In this document: one piece after another, positions 1 to 9,577 of the stretch
How positions within the stretch are numbered: the first letter of the stretch is position 1
Layout of the letters: each line of letters begins with the position of its first letter
Source of the DNA: JBGTCD01 sp041749015
GTDB taxonomy: Bacteria; Bacteroidota; Bacteroidia; Cytophagales; Cyclobacteriaceae
Direction: 5' to 3'
Length of the DNA: 64,000 nt
Assembly (NCBI GenBank): GCA_041749015.1
Contig: JBGTCD010000113.1
Coordinates: 23,329 to 87,328 of the forward strand
Position numbers and translations under genes: made by a program
The notes under the pieces: generated by a model
What the model saw: the letters and a program-made list of their open reading frames with translations, nothing else
Databases searched by the model: none
What the model was told of the DNA's origin: nothing

Positions 1-92
1 CTCATGTTAAAATTTATTTTCAAAATCCTGTATAGTTTCAAATATAACAGCCAAAATAAATATAAACTTGTGCATTAGCAAGAATCCTTACT

Positions 93-3000
93 TCAACCTT
101 TTATTTTTTTCCACTTCATCGAATTAAAAAATAAAATGGTTTTTTCAAAAATCTTAAAATAGAGCAACAAATATAACAGAAAACTGAGAAACCATATAAC
201 GGCAAGATTAAAATTATAGGTATCCCAGTATTTTACTGCAAAATATTTCCTTGGGGCAAAAAAATGGGCTCGGTAATCTAGCGCCCCTGAGGGATTTTCA
301 GGAATGTAAAATATGGGATTAATTTTTCTAATGAATTCATCCTCAGTCTCGATGATTCTATTTTTATCGGTGACGTTGGTCACCAACTCCGCCAGGCTCT
401 CATTGTAATATCGGTCTTTATACGTATTTACCGAATAATCCAGTTCCGGATCATTCTCAAAAAAGGTCATCATTTTCTCCTTTTCAGAAACTGCATCATT
501 GAATTTTTCCCGATAATGCCCCTGAAGATCATCAAGATAAGCTCTAATGATCGCAATTTCATACTCTCCTAATTGTTCAAGGGTTACGCTTTCAGGTATA
601 TTTAATCCTTCCCAGCCGCCCTGAAATGTTTCCTGACCCAGATATTTTTTTATGACCTCAAATTTTTGATTTGCTTCAGATTTCAAAGCTTCCTCATTGG
701 CATCGTGATGATTTTCTATGAAAAGCAGATGATTCTTAAGTCCATTGATTAGATATCCTGCAGTATAATCGGCATGGGCCTCTTCCAGCTCCAGACGAAA
801 ATAAGGCCTTTGAAAATGATTATTGACAAATTGATCAAAAGCCAATGCTTCAAATGCCCATCGGGAAGTCATCAGGTCAGCCAGAATGGGTACTTTGTCT
901 TTAGATGCTATGGCTTCATTGAGTTTATCAAAATTAAAAAGAAGTCCACTCAGGATCATTTGAGGGATGAGCAGAAGCGGTATGAGAATATACACCGTCA
1001 CTGCCGAATTGAGCCCAGAGGAAACGTTTAGGCCTAAAAGATTAGAAAAACAGGAAACCGAAAACAGGACCCCCCAATAGCTAAGGGTCATGCCTTTGAT
1101 CTCAAGAATATAATTACCAATGAGGACAAAACTCAGTGTCTGAATAGCCGATAAGGTAAACAAAATGAGGATTTTGGAAACCAGATAGCTATTCCAGCTC
1201 AAATCGAGAAAGGATTCCCTCCTCAGGATTTTACGGTCTTTGATAATTTCTTCAGCACTCACGGTAAGGCCCATAAATAAAGCTACAATGATACTCATGA
1301 GGATAAATGCTGGTAGGTTATCGTTAAACCTAAAAATGTACCCATCTCCGGTAGGCGAGTTGTTATAGCGGATTACTACCGCAAGGATCAGCGCCAGCAG
1401 GGGTGCTTCCAGGAGGTTGATGATCATGTACTGCCTGTTGCTGACTTTGGAGAGGGTATCCCTCAAAGTGAAAATCCAGGTTTGGGCCAGCTTATTGGGA
1501 ATTCGAAGATTGGAAACCGGCTTTTCTTCAAAATGCCTGTTAGGCTCAGGTTTATAATGTTCTCTGAATAGGTTATTCCATTGGGTTGGATTGACCTTGC
1601 GCTTAGGAGTAAATTGCCCGTATTCATCCACTATTCGGGCTTCAATAATATTGAATATCTGCTCAGGATTGACATTGCCGCAGGTTTCGCATTGGGCCCT
1701 TCTGCGATCCACCTGATTGGTGATATTCTTGAAATAAGTAATGGCTTCAATGGGGTTGCCGTAATAAATAGGATGGCCACCGGTATCAAGAATATACATC
1801 TTGTCAAAGAGCTTGTAAATTTCTGAAGAGGGCTGATGGATTACCACAAAGATCAAGGTGCCCTTGAATGATAGCTCCTTGAGCAGGTCCATGACATTTT
1901 CGGAATCTCTTGACGACAAGCCAGAGGTGGGTTCATCTACAAATAAAATGGCCGGCTCACGGATGAGCTCCAATGCTATATTTAACCTTTTGCGCTGTCC
2001 CCCGCTGATGGTTTTATTTAGGGTACTGCCTACTTTCAAATCCTTTTTCTGATCCAATCCCAGACTGGACAAGGTGGCCAGGACTCTTTCCCTTATTTCC
2101 GCATCAGATTTGTCGGCAAAGCACAACCGTGCATTGAAGTAAAGGTTATCAAAAACTGTGAGTTCCTCAATCAGGAGATCATCCTGGGCTACATATCCAA
2201 TCACACCCATGATGGCGTCCCGGTCTTCATAGATATCAAATCCATTGATCGTGATACTGCCCTTGGAAGGCCGGGTGATACCTGCCATGGTATTGAGCAA
2301 GGTGGTCTTTCCGGCACCACTGGAGCCCATTATGCCAATGAGTTTTCCCGGGCCTTCTGAGATTTCAACATCAGATAGCCCGATAAATCCATTAGGAAAC
2401 TTATACTCCTCTATTTTTGCCTCAAGGGAGATTCTTAAAGTTTCGAGCTCCTCCATGTAAGTAGACACGAGGTCACTGTAGTAGAGCACATCACCATTTG
2501 GAGTTTTCAGCGTGCTCCCATGGGAGAATAAATAAACTTTATTTGGAGGAATAATAAACCCATTAAGATTCAGCTCATCCTCGCCTTCATATTTAAGAAA
2601 ATAAAGCTCCACACTTTCTATCCTCAGGAAGATTAGGTGGCCATCCAAATCAAGATTTAAATGCTTGAGCCCCCCGGAGTCGGGCTCTGAACTATCGGCA
2701 ATAAGGAAAACCTCAGGATCAAGATTACTGATACCGGTGACCTTAACCAATAACTCCAAAAGCACCCGTTCCTTTTTGGAAATATTAAAAACTGTGGCAA
2801 TCGTATCTACAATCTCCAGCCGCTGAGGAGTGAATTTTTGATCGGAGTGGACCAGTTCAAGAATTTTGGTCAACACTACAATCTTTTGCTTCTGGGTAAG
2901 GGTCTGATTAATTTTTTTACATAAGGCAAGCATTTTAAGAGACTCCTGCACAGTGGTGGCCCGTGGTTTTACTGTTGTCACCTCGGCCATTGCGGCCTTT

Positions 3001-3179
3001 TCCTCATCATAACCAGAAAATTTATCATAGGCCCGTGTGTAGCTATGGACACTATCTTTATCCAATTCCTGCTGAAAAAAGTCGATGACAAAATTGCGCT
3101 CCGTCCTGGTGACACCACCATCCTGCTTGGTAATGATGGCAAACAGCTGGGTAAGGGCCTTGAGTATTTCTTCACTCAT
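93..3179 (-). CDS. TerB-like / ABC-2 type (ABCG-like) transporter fusion
   Basis: Half-transporter of the ABCG kind: an ATPase followed by a membrane domain in one 1028-residue chain. Residues 1-150 are acidic and helical and look like a tellurite-resistance TerB-like domain; about 160-250 is a beta-rich linker. The P-loop GSSGAGKTT is at 285-293, followed by the signature TISGGQRKRLNIALE, Walker B AILFVDEPTSGL and the switch His in VVIHQPS. A CETCG pair (possible metal or disulfide site) lies between ATPase and membrane part. Hydrophobic segments occur around 585-780, then a long soluble region, then two C-terminal membrane segments. Substrate cannot be read from sequence. It stands alone, divergent from hemA. 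The ABC-2 call is firm; TerB is a pattern-based inference. Confidence 0.85.
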   Translation of the reverse strand: MSEEILKALTQLFAIITKQDGGVTRTERNFVIDFFQQELDKDSVHSYTRAYDKFSGYDEEKAAMAEVTTVKPRATTVQESLKMLALCKKINQTLTQKQKIVVLTKILELVHSDQKFTPQRLEIVDTIATVFNISKKERVLLELLVKVTGISNLDPEVFLIADSSEPDSGGLKHLNLDLDGHLIFLRIESVELYFLKYEGEDELNLNGFIIPPNKVYLFSHGSTLKTPNGDVLYYSDLVSTYMEELETLRISLEAKIEEYKFPNGFIGLSDVEISEGPGKLIGIMGSSGAGKTTLLNTMAGITRPSKGSITINGFDIYEDRDAIMGVIGYVAQDDLLIEELTVFDNLYFNARLCFADKSDAEIRERVLATLSSLGLDQKKDLKVGSTLNKTISGGQRKRLNIALELIREPAILFVDEPTSGLSSRDSENVMDLLKELSFKGTLIFVVIHQPSSEIYKLFDKMYILDTGGHPIYYGNPIEAITYFKNITNQVDRRRAQCETCGNVNPEQIFNIIEARIVDEYGQFTPKRKVNPTQWNNLFREHYKPEPNRHFEEKPVSNLRIPNKLAQTWIFTLRDTLSKVSNRQYMIINLLEAPLLALILAVVIRYNNSPTGDGYIFRFNDNLPAFILMSIIVALFMGLTVSAEEIIKDRKILRRESFLDLSWNSYLVSKILILFTLSAIQTLSFVLIGNYILEIKGMTLSYWGVLFSVSCFSNLLGLNVSSGLNSAVTVYILIPLLLIPQMILSGLLFNFDKLNEAIASKDKVPILADLMTSRWAFEALAFDQFVNNHFQRPYFRLELEEAHADYTAGYLINGLKNHLLFIENHHDANEEALKSEANQKFEVIKKYLGQETFQGGWEGLNIPESVTLEQLGEYEIAIIRAYLDDLQGHYREKFNDAVSEKEKMMTFFENDPELDYSVNTYKDRYYNESLAELVTNVTDKNRIIETEDEFIRKINPIFYIPENPSGALDYRAHFFAPRKYFAVKYWDTYNFNLAVIWFLSFLLYLLLYFKIFEKTILFFNSMKWKKIKG

Positions 3180-3419
3180 AATCTAAAAATAATTGCCAAG
3201 ATTCAATTTAATTAAGAAAAATTTATAGCAAGGTCATTGTCGTGGCTCCTAATAATGGTCTTTAAAATCAACCTAAATATATTCAAAGAATTTTAAACCT
3301 GGCAGAAAAATCTTTAATGGTTATGAAGGCAACCATCAGGCAGGCTGGGTGTTTTATTTGTAATCGTTTTAAATAAGCTAAAGGATGATATTAGTCATCT
3401 TTTTTTATGTTACAATGAG

Positions 3420-3427
3420 TAAATTTG
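3420..3427 (+). promoter_or_regulatory. Candidate -7 box for hemA
   Basis: TAAATTTG fits the Bacteroidota -7 consensus TAnnTTTG and lies about 70 bases before the hemA start. No well-spaced TTG -33 box is evident. The rest of the 316-base gap 3180-3495 is AT-rich divergent promoter space with no convincing gene. Confidence 0.45.
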
Positions 3428-3495
3428 TGGTTGATTAGGGTCAATTACTGTAATTCAAGCTTTAATTGAACTAATTAGCTGCTTTTATTCTAAAT

Positions 3496-4761
3496 ATGCG
3501 GAATTTTAAATTTTCTGGCCTTTCATTCAAAAATACCCCCTTAGAAGTCAGGGAGCAGCTAACTTTTAATGAAAGTGAGGCCAAGCAGCTTATTCAAATA
3601 TTGAAGGCCACTGCCCCGTTCGATGATCTTCTGGTTTTGAGTACCTGCAACAGGACTGAAATCTATTATTCCTCAATTAAAGATTGTCTGGATCTTATTC
3701 TTCATGGTATCACCGTGGTAAAGGCCCTAAGCAAAGATTTCATAAAACCTTATTTCACCTCGATCACCAACCATGACTTGGCGGTAAGGCATTTATTCGA
3801 TGTCGCTGCTGGCCTAGAAGCCCAGGTAGTGGGCGATATGCAGATCACCAATCAGGTGAAAAATGCATACCAATGGTCTGCTGATGAAGATGCTGCCGGA
3901 CCATTTTTACACCGATTGATGCACACCATTTTCTTTACCAATAAGAGGATTGTTCAGGAGACTACATTCAGAGACGGAGCGGCTTCGGTGTCATATGCAG
4001 CCAAGGAACTGGCCGAAGATGTCATGCAGGGCCGCAAAGATGCCCGCACCCTGATCCTGGGTATTGGGGAGATTGGGTTAGATGTATGTCGTAATTTTTC
4101 AGGTGCCGGGTTCACCAATGTGGTGATCGCCAACCGGACCCGCAAAAAGTCTGAATCCCTTGCTCAGGAGTGTAATTACGAAGTATGGGAATTTGATGCG
4201 GCGCTAAAAAATATCAATGATTTTGACGTGGTGGTTTCATCTGTTGTTAAAGAAAAGCCTGTGATCGTCCCGGAACTGCTTAAGTCAGAAGGGTTCCTTA
4301 CCCACAAATTGTTTATTGACCTTTCCCTACCCAGAAGCATTGATCCTGCTGTGGAACATATTCCGGGTGTGTTGTTGTACAATGTCGATAATATCAGAAG
4401 TAAAGCTACTGAGGCCCTGCGCAAACGGGAAGCCGCCATCCCGGATGTAGAGGCCATCATCAGAAATGTAATTGATGAATTTGAGGATTGGTCAAAAGAA
4501 ATGCTCGTTTCTCCTACCATAAAGAAATTTAAGGACGCCCTCGAGGAAATTAGAAAGGAAGAGTTAACCCGGTTCCTTAAGGATGCTACCGAGGATGAGG
4601 CCCAAATGATGGAAAAGTTGACCAGGAGTATGATGCAAAAATTTATGAAGCTGCCTGTACTTCAACTCAAAGCTGCCTGCAAAAGAGGTGAGGCTGAAAG
4701 CCTTATTGAGGTACTTAATGACCTCTTTGATCTTGAGCGTACCACCACTCCAAATCAATAA
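3496..4761 (+). CDS. hemA: Glutamyl-tRNA reductase
   Basis: Reduces glutamyl-tRNA to glutamate-1-semialdehyde with NADPH, the first committed step of C5 tetrapyrrole synthesis. The 421-residue length is normal. The N-terminal catalytic domain has the family signature LSTCNRTEIYY with the nucleophilic Cys; the NADPH-binding domain shows LILGIGEIGLDVCRN near residue 190; the C-terminal third is a helical dimerisation domain. The ATG start gives a canonical N-terminus. It is not in an operon; the neighbours on both sides are on the opposite strand. Identification is secure. Confidence 0.96.
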   Translation: MRNFKFSGLSFKNTPLEVREQLTFNESEAKQLIQILKATAPFDDLLVLSTCNRTEIYYSSIKDCLDLILHGITVVKALSKDFIKPYFTSITNHDLAVRHLFDVAAGLEAQVVGDMQITNQVKNAYQWSADEDAAGPFLHRLMHTIFFTNKRIVQETTFRDGAASVSYAAKELAEDVMQGRKDARTLILGIGEIGLDVCRNFSGAGFTNVVIANRTRKKSESLAQECNYEVWEFDAALKNINDFDVVVSSVVKEKPVIVPELLKSEGFLTHKLFIDLSLPRSIDPAVEHIPGVLLYNVDNIRSKATEALRKREAAIPDVEAIIRNVIDEFEDWSKEMLVSPTIKKFKDALEEIRKEELTRFLKDATEDEAQMMEKLTRSMMQKFMKLPVLQLKAACKRGEAESLIEVLNDLFDLERTTTPNQ

Positions 4762-4780
4762 CCCTATTATTTCTATTTTT

Positions 4781-5476
4781 TTAAATGGTCCGAAAACTTT
4801 CGGCTAGTAAGCTCCCTGTTTCTTCAGGTTTCTGTGTGGCTATTTTTTGGTTGACCTCCACCTCTATTCCTGCATATTTCTGTTTAGGTAAAATTGTGCG
4901 AAGCCAGGTGCAAACGCCATCATCTACTCCCAAATATGGATAATTAGATTTTACTACCCATTCGGGAGTCCTTTTTTGGATTTGATCAATCCACTGATTA
5001 CTTATCTCTAACTCTGCCTCTCGTTCCGGATCAAATAGGATCCCAAGATCTGCCGTCCTCTTTGAGCCATTGAGTTCAGGGGTAAATGAATGAATGGAAA
5101 GGTGAATGACTTCAAATCCGGCATTTAACTGCTCCAATATTTTGGTCTTAAGCCCATCTCTGTATGGGTGGTATACACTTTTTATTAAATGGGCTTTTTT
5201 CTCAGCAGTCAACCCTTTGGATATTTTGGAAAATAACTGAGGATGCCCTTCAGACCGGTTGACCTCTACCAGTAATCGTGAAACCTTATGATACAGTAAA
5301 GGCGCTTTTATAACTTGTGCCATTTGAGTGGCTATTTCAAAGGCACCAGGATCATATCCTTCATGGGTTTGAAGCATATTTTCATACCCAGCAAAATAAG
5401 GCTCAAAACCAGGAAAGATTTCATTGCCTGCATGTTCACAGGAGAGGATCACACTGGTTTGATTGTTTCTGCTCAT
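4781..5476 (-). CDS. N-formylglutamate amidohydrolase family protein
   Basis: Zinc-dependent amidohydrolase fold (231 residues) with the family-typical start motif ILSCEHAGNEIF, where His and Glu are expected metal ligands, and a later LSIHSFTP metal/active-site motif. Classical members release formate from N-formylglutamate in His degradation, but no hut genes are near. It is the last gene of a four-gene minus-strand operon, its ATG overlapping the stop of the GCS2-type ligase by four bases (ATGA), so translation is probably coupled. The context suggests it cleaves an amide product made by the two neighbouring ligases (inference). Confidence 0.85.
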   Translation of the reverse strand: MSRNNQTSVILSCEHAGNEIFPGFEPYFAGYENMLQTHEGYDPGAFEIATQMAQVIKAPLLYHKVSRLLVEVNRSEGHPQLFSKISKGLTAEKKAHLIKSVYHPYRDGLKTKILEQLNAGFEVIHLSIHSFTPELNGSKRTADLGILFDPEREAELEISNQWIDQIQKRTPEWVVKSNYPYLGVDDGVCTWLRTILPKQKYAGIEVEVNQKIATQKPEETGSLLAESFRTI

Positions 5477-6699
5477 AAAGCAATGTCCTCACTCAGGCAG
5501 CCAGCTAATTTTTTATAGACATTGACCACTTCATCTCTATTTGGGGCCTTACCCAAATTATTGATGATTCTGGCAGATAGATTGCCTCTTTCGATTAAAT
5601 TTTGAATAATACCCGCAAAATGAGGCGGAAATTCAGGATCATTTTTCACCACCTTGTTGAGCAAATGAGACCACACCATGCCCACCTCCAGACTCGTTTG
5701 GTTCAATTCCATAAGTTGGAGATAATGCTTATTATTAATTTTAGCCTTCAGACCTTTGTTAATACAATTATTATAAATCACCGCAAGGAGTTCATTGGTT
5801 ACTTCCCTGAATTCCGAATCATTGCGCTCATATAACCATTTTATGGTACTACACACCAAATTGGCCAGAGCAAGGTCCGCACCAGCAAATTCCTGTACGT
5901 CAATGAGTCTGATTTCTATTGAGCCCCGGTCAAAGCGGGCTATGGCACCACGGGAATTAACCCAAACAGGATCCAGGATGCCCTCCTTATCAAATCTGGC
6001 TATATCTTTTCTAATCCTCTCAAATATCAGGGTTTCATAACCCTTTTGGGTGAAAATGGCCTCAGGAATCACCTCACCGGTAATGGAAGGGATGCGAATT
6101 TGATTTTGACCATAGTATGATAATCTGGTATCTGAAATGCCAGTGAAACTTCCCTCCACCATGGGAGAACCCGCAGCTATGGCTGGCAAAAGCGGGAGTA
6201 CCAGTCTTATCGCTGCGTGTAGCCTAGCAAATTCATTCGCTCCGTGAAACGGCAAATTGATGTGCATGCTTTGCACATTGGACCAGCCGTGGCCTCTGCA
6301 GTCAAAGATCACATTATAGAGCTCATAGATCTTTTGATTTTCATGCGGCCAAATTTTAGTTTCTTTTTCCGGTACCATCAAAGGGTGCATCGGGCCCGGG
6401 AGTAACATGGCATCATATTTTTCCAGGAGACTATTGATTTTTTTAACTGACCGCACCACCTCCTGATGAAACCCTGCCAGGTCACTAGTAGGGCTGGTTG
6501 TCTTGAGTTCAATCACGTGCATGACCAGTTCATTAGACCAGGTCACAGCACCATCTTCAAAATCTGATACGAGAGTGCCTGCTGCATCTGTAAGCAATTG
6601 ATCCGCGATAGGCAGCACCTGAAGGGTCTCCTTATGCACAATCATGTATTCCAACTCGATACCAAAAGCTTCAAAAGCTTTTATAGGGTTGTTCTTCAT
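5473..6699 (-). CDS. Glutamate-cysteine ligase GCS2-type carboxylate-amine ligase
   Basis: ATP-dependent amidoligase of the glutamine-synthetase-like fold (GCS2/YbdK type), 408 residues. FGIELEYMIV at the N-terminus supplies the acidic metal/glutamate-binding residues, and NVQSMHINLPF and RGSIEIRLIDVQE are further conserved core strands. The family joins the gamma-carboxylate of Glu to an amine, but the actual acceptor is unknown. It starts 4 bases after the RimK-like gene and overlaps the amidohydrolase. Together with RimK and a papain-fold peptidase it forms a predicted peptide-synthesis operon; it is not clearly the glutathione enzyme because no gshB-like partner with that context is seen. 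Confidence 0.85.
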   Translation of the reverse strand: MKNNPIKAFEAFGIELEYMIVHKETLQVLPIADQLLTDAAGTLVSDFEDGAVTWSNELVMHVIELKTTSPTSDLAGFHQEVVRSVKKINSLLEKYDAMLLPGPMHPLMVPEKETKIWPHENQKIYELYNVIFDCRGHGWSNVQSMHINLPFHGANEFARLHAAIRLVLPLLPAIAAGSPMVEGSFTGISDTRLSYYGQNQIRIPSITGEVIPEAIFTQKGYETLIFERIRKDIARFDKEGILDPVWVNSRGAIARFDRGSIEIRLIDVQEFAGADLALANLVCSTIKWLYERNDSEFREVTNELLAVIYNNCINKGLKAKINNKHYLQLMELNQTSLEVGMVWSHLLNKVVKNDPEFPPHFAGIIQNLIERGNLSARIINNLGKAPNRDEVVNVYKKLAGCLSEDIAL

Positions 6700-6703
6700 A
6701 AAA

Positions 6704-8152
6704 TTATAACCTTGCTTTTACCCGACTTAATAAGTTGTTAACGATCTGGAGGTAGAGCTTTTCTCCGGAGATTTTGTCTTCGATTCCCGAATCGATGCTG
6801 GGATTGTCATTAACTTCGATTACCAAAAATTTACCATTGATTTCCTTCATATCAACCCCATACAGGCCGTTTCCAATGAGGCCGGAAGCCTTGATGGCGG
6901 TAGCCAGAAGGCCTGCAGGACAGGACTGCGGATCAAGAGACTCCACCAAGCCATCCCGCTCACTAGCAGGTGCTGTCCAATCGACGATCTGCCAGTGGCT
7001 GGAAGCCATGAAATATTTACATACATATATGACCTCTCCAGCCAGGACCCCAACCCGCCAGTCAAAGGGGGTGGGCAAAAACTCCTGTGCAATGAGCAGA
7101 TCAGATTTTTGAAAGAGCAATTGTGACTTAGTCTTAAATTCTGCATAATTCTCTGCCTTTACCACGCCTTTAGAAAATGCCCCATCGGGCTGCTTTAGAA
7201 TAAGCGGCAGTCCCATTTTTTCAACTGCAGATTTCTCAATACCCTTTTGGATCACCCAGGTTTTTGGGCCGGGTATATTTTTAGTTTTTAGTAATTCACT
7301 CAGATATACCTTATTGGTGCATTTCAGGATAGAATTTGGATCATCAATTACCGCCAATCCCAGGGACTCTGCTTTTTTGGCCATTCGAAAGGTATGGTGA
7401 TTGACCTGGGTGGTTTCCCGAATTAGCAGTGCATCAAACTGTACCAGCTTGGCAAAATCATTTTTCGTAATTAACTCAGTGTAGAAACCTGATTTTTCTG
7501 CGGCTTTAACAAATTTTTGGAGGGCCCGGGCATCCGAAGGTGGGGTAGCCTCATCAGGATTTACCAATATGGCCAGGTCAAAAGATTTTTTCAGAGGATT
7601 TTTCATATTCCCCGGACGGAAAAGATACTTCTTCAAAGCCTTTTCTACCATACCTGCTTCTTCCTGCGGTATCTCGGTGATGTTGACCGGCCTGATAGAA
7701 TAAAGTAACCATTTGGTCCTCTTTTGAAAGGTCACCTTAAGGAAGGGGGCCTGAAATGTACTGAATAGCTGAGTAGCCAGCTTTCCAAAATCAGGGTGGC
7801 CAGACATCCCGAAAAATATATTGAATTCAGCCTTTTCAGAACTTATGTTTTTGAGAGAAGCCTGGATCAATTCATCGAAATCCAGTGAGTCTTCTTTCAA
7901 AATGGAGGGAAAGCGAAAATCCTGAATCGAACCAACTGAGGGAAGTACCTTGTGCCCCCGGGCCTCTGCCAGCAATGAAACATAGTAACCCAAACTCAGG
8001 TACTGGTACGACTTGCATAAATTGATAACGGTAAGATTTCTACGAGTTTTATAGGCTTCATCAGCTAGATATGCCTCAGGGGTGATAGCTGCCACCTCCT
8101 CAAGGCCCAGCTCCCAGGTCATCGGATTTTCTGATACGATCAGTTGTTTCAT
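6704..8152 (-). CDS. RimK family ATP-grasp ligase with N-terminal RLAN domain
   Basis: 482 residues. The first ~180 resemble the RimK-like ATP-grasp N-terminal (RLAN) domain: NLCKSYQYLSLGYYVSLLAE and the later FFGMSGHPDFGKLA. The C-terminal half is an ATP-grasp domain with LILKQPDGAFSKGV (ATP-binding Lys), FDWRVGVLAGEVIY and the Mg-binding end FLVIEVNDNPSID. Such enzymes add amino acids to a peptide or protein C-terminus via an acyl-phosphate. Six bases separate it from the peptidase gene upstream and four from the GCS2-type gene downstream, a tight operon. The acceptor is unknown; ribosomal protein S6 modification is not implied by context. Confidence 0.85.
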   Translation of the reverse strand: MKQLIVSENPMTWELGLEEVAAITPEAYLADEAYKTRRNLTVINLCKSYQYLSLGYYVSLLAEARGHKVLPSVGSIQDFRFPSILKEDSLDFDELIQASLKNISSEKAEFNIFFGMSGHPDFGKLATQLFSTFQAPFLKVTFQKRTKWLLYSIRPVNITEIPQEEAGMVEKALKKYLFRPGNMKNPLKKSFDLAILVNPDEATPPSDARALQKFVKAAEKSGFYTELITKNDFAKLVQFDALLIRETTQVNHHTFRMAKKAESLGLAVIDDPNSILKCTNKVYLSELLKTKNIPGPKTWVIQKGIEKSAVEKMGLPLILKQPDGAFSKGVVKAENYAEFKTKSQLLFQKSDLLIAQEFLPTPFDWRVGVLAGEVIYVCKYFMASSHWQIVDWTAPASERDGLVESLDPQSCPAGLLATAIKASGLIGNGLYGVDMKEINGKFLVIEVNDNPSIDSGIEDKISGEKLYLQIVNNLLSRVKARL

Positions 8153-8158
8153 AACAGA

Positions 8159-8869
8159 TTATTTGGGTTTAATGATAAGGATGTTTGCATCATAAGTTTC
8201 TATTCCTAAAAGTATAGCGGTCACCAGTCGGTCGTATTTTACGCTGTAGTATCTGTCAGTGGCATAAGGATTGGTCTGAATGGGGTCTGCCACCAATAAT
8301 TTTCTTGATTTTTTATCAATCCCATTGATCACTACGAAATGCCCGGCAGGAGTGCCGCGGAGGCTATCATACATATTGGTGGCCTCGATTTCGCGGGGCG
8401 TACCATACAGGTAGGTCGCACTAACTCCTGTAAGCAATGGTATGCCATCATTGAGATGCCGGGTAAAGAGTTTTTGATTGAGGTCCCTGTAGGCTATTGT
8501 GCCTCCAGCTTCCAAAAAACGAATATAAGCCTCGGTAGCAATCCGCAGTTTTCTGCCATTTTTGTAAATCAACTGGTCCTTTAGCAAAAGGATTAATTCT
8601 TCCTTGGTCTTTTCAAACCATGTCGGGTCAAAAACCGATAAGTGATAGGTATATAGAGTGGCCTGATACCCACGCTTCAGGGCATGATAACCCAAAAGGG
8701 TTGCCAGGGTACCACCATTGTGCAGATTTTTGACTTCGCTGATTACCTGATCCAGGGATAAGGTATCGCCAAAATAATTATACAAGGCATGCAGGCAGGT
8801 AGGGCCACAGGTAAAATCGTCTGGTTGGGCCTGTATATCAAAATCCAGGAGGGATAAAGTGGGTTTCAA
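8159..8869 (-). CDS. C39-like (bacteriocin-processing type) cysteine peptidase
   Basis: Papain-fold peptidase-like protein of 236 residues. The motif AQPDDFTCGPTCLHALYNYF carries the oxyanion Gln and nucleophile Cys in C39 spacing; GHFVVINGIDKK gives the His and LLVADPIQTNPY the Asp. No transporter domain and no signal peptide are seen, so it probably acts in the cytoplasm. First gene of the amidoligase operon. The only usable start is TTG at 8869, and this TTG forms the end of a TAAATTTG box, so either the box is fortuitous or initiation is unusual. No in-frame ATG precedes the conserved region. Function in trimming or transferring the ligase product is inferred. Confidence 0.78.
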   Translation of the reverse strand: MKPTLSLLDFDIQAQPDDFTCGPTCLHALYNYFGDTLSLDQVISEVKNLHNGGTLATLLGYHALKRGYQATLYTYHLSVFDPTWFEKTKEELILLLKDQLIYKNGRKLRIATEAYIRFLEAGGTIAYRDLNQKLFTRHLNDGIPLLTGVSATYLYGTPREIEATNMYDSLRGTPAGHFVVINGIDKKSRKLLVADPIQTNPYATDRYYSVKYDRLVTAILLGIETYDANILIIKPK

Positions 8870-8963
8870 ATTTAGATAAATTGTGTTAGTTAGACGTCAG
8901 AATTTATTGAGGTCACATTAATAATTGATTTTATTTTATCTAAATTCAAATTTAATCTTTTTG

Positions 8964-9515
8964 ATGGGAAAGTCTCAGTATTTGGAATTTAGTGATGAAG
9001 TACTGGCGGTGCGGTTTCGGGATGACCATGACCGCCAGGCATTGGAGGAGTTGCTTGGCAGATACCGAAAAAAAATACTGAGGAAGTGCCTTCAATACGT
9101 CAAGAATAAGGATACTGCCGAAGACCTTGTTCAGGAAGTACAGATTAAGATTTTTCATCATTTACTGAAGTTCCGCTTGGAGTCCCGGTTTTCCACCTGG
9201 CTTTTTGTGATTGTCAATAACACCTGCATCGATTATTTGAGAAAACATAAACGCCACCAGTTTATGGAGCTGACCAAATCCATTGTGGAGCATATGCAGG
9301 AAGCAGACAGTGTAGATACTGACCACATCTCTGCTGAGCATTTGGAGCAGTACTTAACACAGGTATCCGAAGAGGAGAAACTACTTCTGGTCATGAAATA
9401 TAGAGAAGGGGTCTCAATAAAGGATCTTTCCCAGTCACTGCAGCTTACTGAAAGTGCGATAAAGATGCGGCTGAAAAGGGCGAGGAAAAAGATTCTTAAT
9501 TTTGTTAAAGGGTAA
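8964..9515 (+). CDS. RNA polymerase sigma factor, sigma-70/ECF type
   Basis: Region 2 is visible as YVKNKDTAEDLVQEVQIKIF followed by RFSTWLFVIVNNTCIDYLRK (promoter -10 melting), and region 4 as MKYREGVSIKDLSQSLQL plus AIKMRLKRARKKI (helix-turn-helix for -35). No region 1 or 3, hence ECF-like. The reading frame is open from 8925, but the second Met (MGKSQYLEF) at 8964 gives the more normal N-terminus, 183 residues. It is divergent from the amidoligase operon across about 95 bases; no anti-sigma gene adjoins it. Followed at 9526-9541 by a small six-base-pair hairpin without a T-run. Confidence 0.88.
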   Translation: MGKSQYLEFSDEVLAVRFRDDHDRQALEELLGRYRKKILRKCLQYVKNKDTAEDLVQEVQIKIFHHLLKFRLESRFSTWLFVIVNNTCIDYLRKHKRHQFMELTKSIVEHMQEADSVDTDHISAEHLEQYLTQVSEEEKLLLVMKYREGVSIKDLSQSLQLTESAIKMRLKRARKKILNFVKG

Positions 9516-9577
9516 GAATTTAGCGCACGGTTTATACCGTGGGCTATGATTCGTAAACACCCCTTTAGTTTATCTTC

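Noticed and set aside
9526..9541. CACGGT/ACCGTG hairpin after the sigma factor
   Set aside because: Short, no T-run; not convincing as a terminator. The following CCGTGGGCTATGA also occurs at 51688, but the match is only 13 bases.
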